Source of the DNA: Laetiporus sulphureus 93-53
Lineage: Eukaryota; Basidiomycota; Agaricomycetes; Polyporales; Laetiporaceae
DNA length: 64,000 nt
Reading direction: 5' to 3'
NCBI RefSeq assembly: GCF_001632365.1
Contig: NW_024468513.1
Span: 1,241,876-1,305,875 of the forward strand
Shown here: positions 58,646 to 64,000 of the stretch, one piece after another
Layout: each line of letters starts with the position of its first letter
How positions within the stretch are numbered: the stretch's first letter is position 1
Program-made: the position numbers and the translations under genes
The notes under the pieces: generated by a model
Databases searched by the model: none
What the model was told of the DNA's origin: nothing
What the model saw: the letters and a program-made list of their open reading frames with translations, nothing else

Positions 58646-58859
58646 AGCCTGAGCGTCAGTAGGGAGATAGCTGTTCAGATTCAACTGCTGATACTACGAT
58701 ACGGCACTTATCATCACTAATATCAGCCACCAACGATAACTTATTCGGACGGCACTGATCGTGCTACATCTGGTACAGTTTCAGATTATGCCATTCACCG
58801 ACGCCAGTGTTCACATGGCTACAATGCTAACGACAGCCTACATGAATACTGCACAACGC

Positions 58860-61552
58860 CTAATCGTCCGGACCAACTTCAATGTTCTCTCCGTTGGCAA
58901 GCTGCTGTATAAGATGGTCGATCTTGGCTTTGTGTATCCGATGGTGCTCTTGCCAGCCCTTCCAGGGATGGTGAGGTTGCTATTAACGCAGAACCGTGAG
59001 CATGATGATAAGCGCGACATCGACCACACGAGCATACCATCCGCCCAAACTCTTGGAAAATCTTGTCGGAAGTGCCCTCAGGCTTGTGGAAGAAGTACTT
59101 GGCGAGCAGCACATCGTCAGAGCGACTGTACCTCATCTTCTTCTCCGGAGGCGCAGGCAGAGGCGCATCACCTTCTGTATGATGCAATTCATGCTTGTGC
59201 CTCCGGTAGAACTTCATCCAGCTCGCACGAGAGTGGTGGGGGGCCTGATAGATAATCAATCAACAATACACATTTAGTAGAGTTGTTACCGACCTTCGAC
59301 GCGACATCCTTCCAGAAAGACACCATATCCATCTTGCCTCCTTGCGTCCTGTTGCGATACTCGAGGAACCGCACGAGGAAAGTGACATCTTCATCAGTGA
59401 ACGCGACACCTTTTCCAGTGGTGCTCCTGAACAGTGCCCTGGGAGGGGTTGGTGACCTCGTGCGATTGATATCGGCAGCAACTGCGCGCCGCGCAGCAGC
59501 TATCGTATCTGGCCCTGCACCGGGAAGCGGAGCGTGTGACTCGTCTTCGGCCTGGCCTTGACCTTGCTCACTGGGCTGCTCACCACGGCCATGGTCGTCC
59601 TCCGCGTCACGCACATCCATGGCATATCCTCCGAGCCGAATTTGATGTTTATTACAATAGCGACGCCACGAGTAGAACCTGATACACAGTCAGCAAGAAG
59701 CGCTGCATGTGAGATGGCTACACACGTATGGTGGGGTGCCTAAGCGGAGATTTTGTCAGTCGAGATTTGACAAGACACGTTGCAACGCTTACCTTGACAG
59801 CGATCCGCTCGCATATCTCTCGCAAGCTGGTGAGAGTGCTTAGTCATGAGTCCATCGAAAACTCTAAATAGCTGACCTTAAGACTAATCCTTGCTCTTGG
59901 CAGTAGTCGATGTATCTCTTGAGGTACAATACATCATCAGAAGTGAACAGATTGCCTCCATAAGTGCTCTTGATGACCCGGGTCGGAGGAGTAGGTGAAC
60001 GCGCAGGAGGATTGCGACGATTGAGCACCAAAGTAGATGCAGGAGGTGCTGGCTGTGGCTGGTTCGAGGTCAGAAGCAGTCACTCGAAAGACGTTAAGCC
60101 TGTACCTGGGTCCTGATACGCTTCCGACCCCTCATTTTCTCGGATGATATTGCTGTCGTGCTCAAATCGTCATTAGAAGGCCCTGCTTCGTCCATATATG
60201 CGTCCTCATTATAAGCTTGATCGTATTGCTTGAAATGATGTCAGTTGTGACGTGCCTCTGCTAATATACAGCGGTGCTCACCTGTTCTGGATAATAATCA
60301 GTAGGGGGCCAGGGCCTCTGCTCTTGGCCATATCTATACTCCTGATAAGGTGGTTGCCCTGCTATCATCGCAGCCGGAGGCGGTACGGCGGGAGGGGGAG
60401 GGTGATGGTAAGGGCTACTCCATTCATGAGGGCCTCGGTATGCTTCGTGCGGCATTATATGCGCCGGAGGCGGAGGCGGTGCGTTAGTCTGAGTCTGTTG
60501 AGGCGCAATTCCACCCTCGTGCCATGTCTGTGGAGGATGTACAGAGGGAGGATGAAGAACGGGCGGAGGCGGCATGCCGCGAGAATCGACATGAGGAGGT
60601 GGGTAAAATGTGTACGGGGGAGGGTGCGGGTGAGGATGTGGATGTGGAAGGAGAGGATCTGAGGAAGAAGCTGAAATTGGCGGAGGTAGCATTGGAGGGA
60701 CATGAGGAGGCTGTTGCTGAAGGACAGCGGGAGGGGGCGGAAGAGTCGGTGGCATCGGTTGCGCAATGTCATTCTCCCCAGCATCTCCAGAGGATGGCCC
60801 TGCTTGTGTTTCTGCATTCTGACTTGCTGGCAAGACTCTGGTCAATACGTTCAACTTGATATGGAAAAGGTAAAGCAAAGATAAAACATACTGCTCCTTG
60901 CCGGTCACCTTGCAGCCAGCCCAGTCATCTTGGTAGGTCTGTACGGCACCGGCCTTGACGCATTCGTACGCCCATTTGGCATCGAGAACAATTTTGCCTT
61001 TCTTGCCAACATATTGACGAAACAAACTTTGACCGGATTCCCTGTGAGGATTCACTGAGGTACAATGCGTGGGCACATAAGATCGCTTCTTACGAACAAA
61101 TGACGACAATCATGCACATACCGAGGATATAAGGCACGCTGCTATACCCCTGTGATACGATGCCGCCATGTTCCTGTATACAGAATCAGTACCTCGCCAC
61201 TCGAGTCTGTATGTCCTAGTCCTAATACGAGCCAAAGATGACAAAGCAACGCGACCTCGCTCAACAACACTTGCGCACAAACACTCCAGCATTCACATCA
61301 GCAACATGCCGCCGCCGCCACAAAGTATTTCGCAATTCACGAGCATGGCTAGACGCGACTTACCTTGATCAGGTTCTCGACTGCCTCTTTGTTCTCGACG
61401 TCTTTCTCAACGTAAATCTGGAGAGGGGTGCCCATCATGGGATCCAGAAAAATCTCCTTCGATGGGTCCGGGACAGAATCTGTCGGTGCATTGTGCGTTG
61501 GCGCATTCTGGTCGCGCTGACCACGACGGTTTGCGGTACGTGCTGGTGCCAT
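58860..61552 (-). CDS. RAP1: RAP1-like telomere protein: BRCT plus three Myb-like modules
   Basis: Start ATG 61550-61552 (MAPARTANRRGQ), stop 58860-58862 after EVGPDD. An N-terminal BRCT domain (PLQIYVEKDVENKEAVENLI ... EHGGIVSQGY ... YILVNPHRES ... KIVLDAKWAYECVKAG) is followed by a ~200-residue Pro/His-rich linker. Then come three Myb-like modules that each end in a similar helix: APHHTFYSWRRYCNKHQI, APHHSRASWMKFYRRHKHEL and QPHHPWKGWQEHHRIHKAKI. Each is preceded by an acidic entry helix (FTSDDVLYLKRY, FTDEDVTFLVRF, YSRSDDVLLAKYF). BRCT plus Rap1-type Myb is the architecture of Rap1/TERF2IP, a shelterin component. The protein ends just after the third module, so the usual C-terminal RCT domain is not seen. 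About ten introns, several inside the modules. Confidence 0.82.
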
Positions 61553-62095
61553 GGGTCTTGCCCGGAGGTGAATAGATCGTGGTTGGAGTCTTCAGGGGGC
61601 CGACGGAGACGCGTCCCATCGTTCAATTAGGTTCGTGCGGAGTTTGAATCGAGCCGCTCTTCCAGATGTATGCCTGGACTTTAAGTACAGTGACCAGTCG
61701 TGTCGTGCTCGTTGCTCTCTTTCATTCACCTTGTCTGGAGCTGGATTGTCGTTGATTATAGGCTGTTTTTGCTCGCTGATCGACGTCGTGGGTGGCTTGA
61801 TCAACAAAAGTATTAGCTTCTTATTCTTTCGTTCTCATCGGAGCTATTCAGAACTTCCTGCAGCATCTGCCTGAGCTACCAGCTGTCGTAGTGCTGTTCG
61901 CCAAATTTCGCCTGCACTTCTGCTTCTTTCATCTCGGGCGAGAGCCTACTTGATGGGTTTCACCTTGCGGCCCTGTATGAGGTTGACAGGGTATATCAAA
62001 ACTCGCTCCGGTTGACTGACCATTCGACGCTGCATATTGCGCGTTAAATAGCAACATAATCCTACGCACATTGTCTGCCCGCCTGCAACATAAGG
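61553..62095. other. intergenic region upstream of RAP1
   Basis: 543 bp with the RAP1 promoter. It has a T-rich segment at 61720-61850. No gene is recognised. Confidence 0.4.
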
Positions 62096-62495
62096 TGGTA
62101 GGGCCGGTGCCGGCAGCGCCCACTACGATGAGTGCGATCACACGATGGTCACGAATTCTGTAGCCGGCACTTCATATTCTGTTTAACATGGGTGTACACG
62201 CAACAACGCTTCATATCCATTATTTGCCGCGAAATAAATTAGTTTGGCAGGGTAAGTAATGGATGCAGTCATCGCCTCCGTTAACCGGCGCTTACTTCAG
62301 ATGTTCGATTACAAGGAACTGTAATGTAAGTCGATAGGTAACGGAAAATAGGCTAGCTAGGGGAAAGAGATCACGAGGCATGACGAGCGATGGAGCGATC
62401 ACTTCAGGGCAGACGTGATCCCCCGATCGCTAATTTTGGCGGAGAGCCTTGTGAGCTTCAAACCCACAGGACCCACTACTGTCGTAGTGGGAATA
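62096..62495. repeat. repeat element, copy 2, with inverted ends
   Basis: About 400 bp. The left block 62096-62132 and right block 62469-62494 match those of the copy at 53787-54595 with few differences. CCCACTACGA (62119-62128) and TCGTAGTGGG (62482-62491) are perfect inverted repeats. Where copy 1 has G at the fourth base and its complement C on the right, this copy has A and its complement T. The interior shows no open frame of note and little similarity to the interior of copy 1. Confidence 0.55.
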
Positions 62496-64000
62496 TTGTG
62501 GGAAAGCGGCACAAACAATAGTGAGTCATGGCAGCCCCTGCATTTCCCGGCTCATAGAAGATGGAGGTAAATGTTGACCGCATCGATCCTAGGTCGTTCG
62601 TTTTGCATGCAGCGACTAAAATGGCCTTGTGGCACCTCGTCAGCAGTATTACAGTCTTCGCGCATCGTTCACTAGTTGGACTACCCGAAGCTGTCGCATC
62701 TTCAAATTCCAATTATCGCAGTCCGAATCACACACGTCCTGGTGCACAAAACTACATTGGTGTCATTATTTTGTTTGAAATTGCAGGGTTCCTCGATCAG
62801 CTCGGCTGATGTCTGATGATGCGCGCAGGTTGCCTTAAGTAGATCCTAATGCCCCACCAGCTGAGGGACTGAGCGAGTCGAGGGACTGATAGCAAGGGGC
62901 CAGTTCAAGGGTATTGCAATACGAGTACGGGAGCGCGGCTACCTAGCCGAGTTTTTATTATTCTGGACAAGCGCGCCTGCATGATTGAACTGTCCCGGTG
63001 AGCCGTGGTGGTATTGTTGCACTGTCATCCATCTCACTGTGGTCCGAGTATTGTCTTGCCTGGATGTGGTCGACAGCGAGGAGGGCGCATGGCAGGGCAA
63101 GCCACATGAACTCCCGACAGATAGTTTGGCCTTACCGATAGCAATTGCATTACCCAACGGATAGCCAATGGGCTACAGGTCCCTCACAATTTTCACGTTC
63201 GACCCACTTGCCATTGGCGTATGCTAAACGCTGTCGTTCGGCCCTATTGTATTTTTCGTGTACGCATGGAATGCATGCATGTCAAATCGACTATTGTTGA
63301 CCGTACACTTACTGAGCAGGGCGAGACATACCAGCGCGTATGTTGACATGGATTCAAAGCGGCCACGGATTTGTGCCTATATTCTAGCTCGAACCACACC
63401 ACCAGAAGATGCGGCCGTACGCGCCGTTAGAAGCATGAGACGCAAGTCCGTTAGAATGCCTGGAGTATGTGAACTTGACAAGAATGGAGAGTCGCTGGGT
63501 CATTGAGAAGTTCGCGTGACTGCAAAACGGAAGATTTAGATGCATCGGCGCATTGCCAGAACTGAGCGGGTGAGAAGTGATCCCGCGACTAGAAGTAGCT
63601 GCTGACCACATGGGGATAAGCAGTCATCAGTGTGAAGCATCTTGATGCGCTACAGCTTGGTCCATCCATGTGTAACGCAGCCGGTGCAAAGTGGCTTAAG
63701 CGATCAGCATCTATCACATAATTGATGGGATGCATAAGCTGACAACAGCTCCCACCCACGGCGGATCAAGACCAGGGACAGCGGCACCCCACATGAGCTA
63801 TCGTACTCTTCATCCGTCTGAGGGGGAAACGATTGTCTGAGATCGCTGAACAGGGCCACATCGAGACAAAACCAACGCGCACGGTTCGGTCGACTTTAAC
63901 AAGTGCCGTATTAAAGCGCATCCACACAGGCGGGCTTTGGAGCCGACCCGAGATTTGAGACGTATCAGCAGGTGTCTTGGACACGACTTATATAGAAGAG
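62496..64000. other. 1.5 kb without recognised gene
   Basis: Only short frames of up to 82 codons on both strands, none with a domain. No repeats or promoter elements that I can name. It may be the flank of genes beyond the window edge. Confidence 0.4.

Noticed and set aside
61929..62141. P-loop-like VVGAAGTGPTT read on the minus strand of the repeat's left block
   Set aside because: The essential Lys is Pro, the surrounding frame is not protein-like, and the sequence is explained by the palindromic end block of the repeat.
1..64000. tRNA, rRNA or CRISPR features
   Set aside because: No cloverleaf B-box context, no rRNA core sequences and no regularly spaced repeats were seen on reading through the window; a tRNAscan or Infernal run would be decisive.

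Overview
This is a nuclear window from a basidiomycete fungus, most likely an Agaricomycete (possibly Polyporales). That placement is inferred from the many 48-60 nt GT-AG introns, compact divergent gene pairs and gene families such as the CE9-like amidohydrolase and peptidase C15. I see no rRNA, tRNA, CRISPR array or prokaryotic operon. One assembly gap of 100 N lies at 53899-53998. Coordinates of multi-exon genes run from start codon to stop codon. Exon structures were read by eye from splice signals and known family sequence.

Left part (1-25.6 kb), gene-dense: the C-terminus of an unidentified protein; ATP5 (OSCP); a membrane-anchored CE9-like amidohydrolase; the class II histone deacetylase HDA1; a decayed partial copy of the amidohydrolase; a SUV39/Clr4-type H3K9 methyltransferase with a very long disordered N-terminus; MGS1/WRNIP1; three pyroglutamyl-peptidase-like copies (one intact, one inverted and broken, one with its nucleophile changed to Ser); and APS kinase MET14. 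HDA1 and SUV39 both belong to heterochromatin silencing in fission yeast, so their proximity is notable.

Middle part (25.6-37.5 kb), gene-poor: one small cysteine-rich protein with an acidic tail and a decayed DCR2-like metallophosphatase. The rest shows no gene that I recognise.

Right part (37.5-61.6 kb), gene-dense again: a NAK1/KIC1 germinal-centre kinase; eIF2B-gamma (GCD1) converging on eIF3c (NIP1); an OM14-like outer mitochondrial membrane protein with a duplicated module; a CLIP-170 microtubule plus-end protein; mitochondrial bL34; THI6 (thiamine phosphate synthase / hydroxyethylthiazole kinase); a phytanoyl-CoA dioxygenase family protein; and a RAP1-like protein with one BRCT and three Myb-like modules. 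Two copies of a short repeat with matched inverted ends lie at 53.8-54.6 kb and 62.1-62.5 kb. The last 1.5 kb holds nothing recognisable.

The most unusual features are very short exons placed on zinc-ligand codons (7 nt in MGS1, 14 nt in HDA1), two GC-AG introns, a cluster of SUMO-interaction-like motifs in the SUV39 protein, a peptidase paralog lacking its catalytic Cys, the three-Myb RAP1 and three pseudogene relics.
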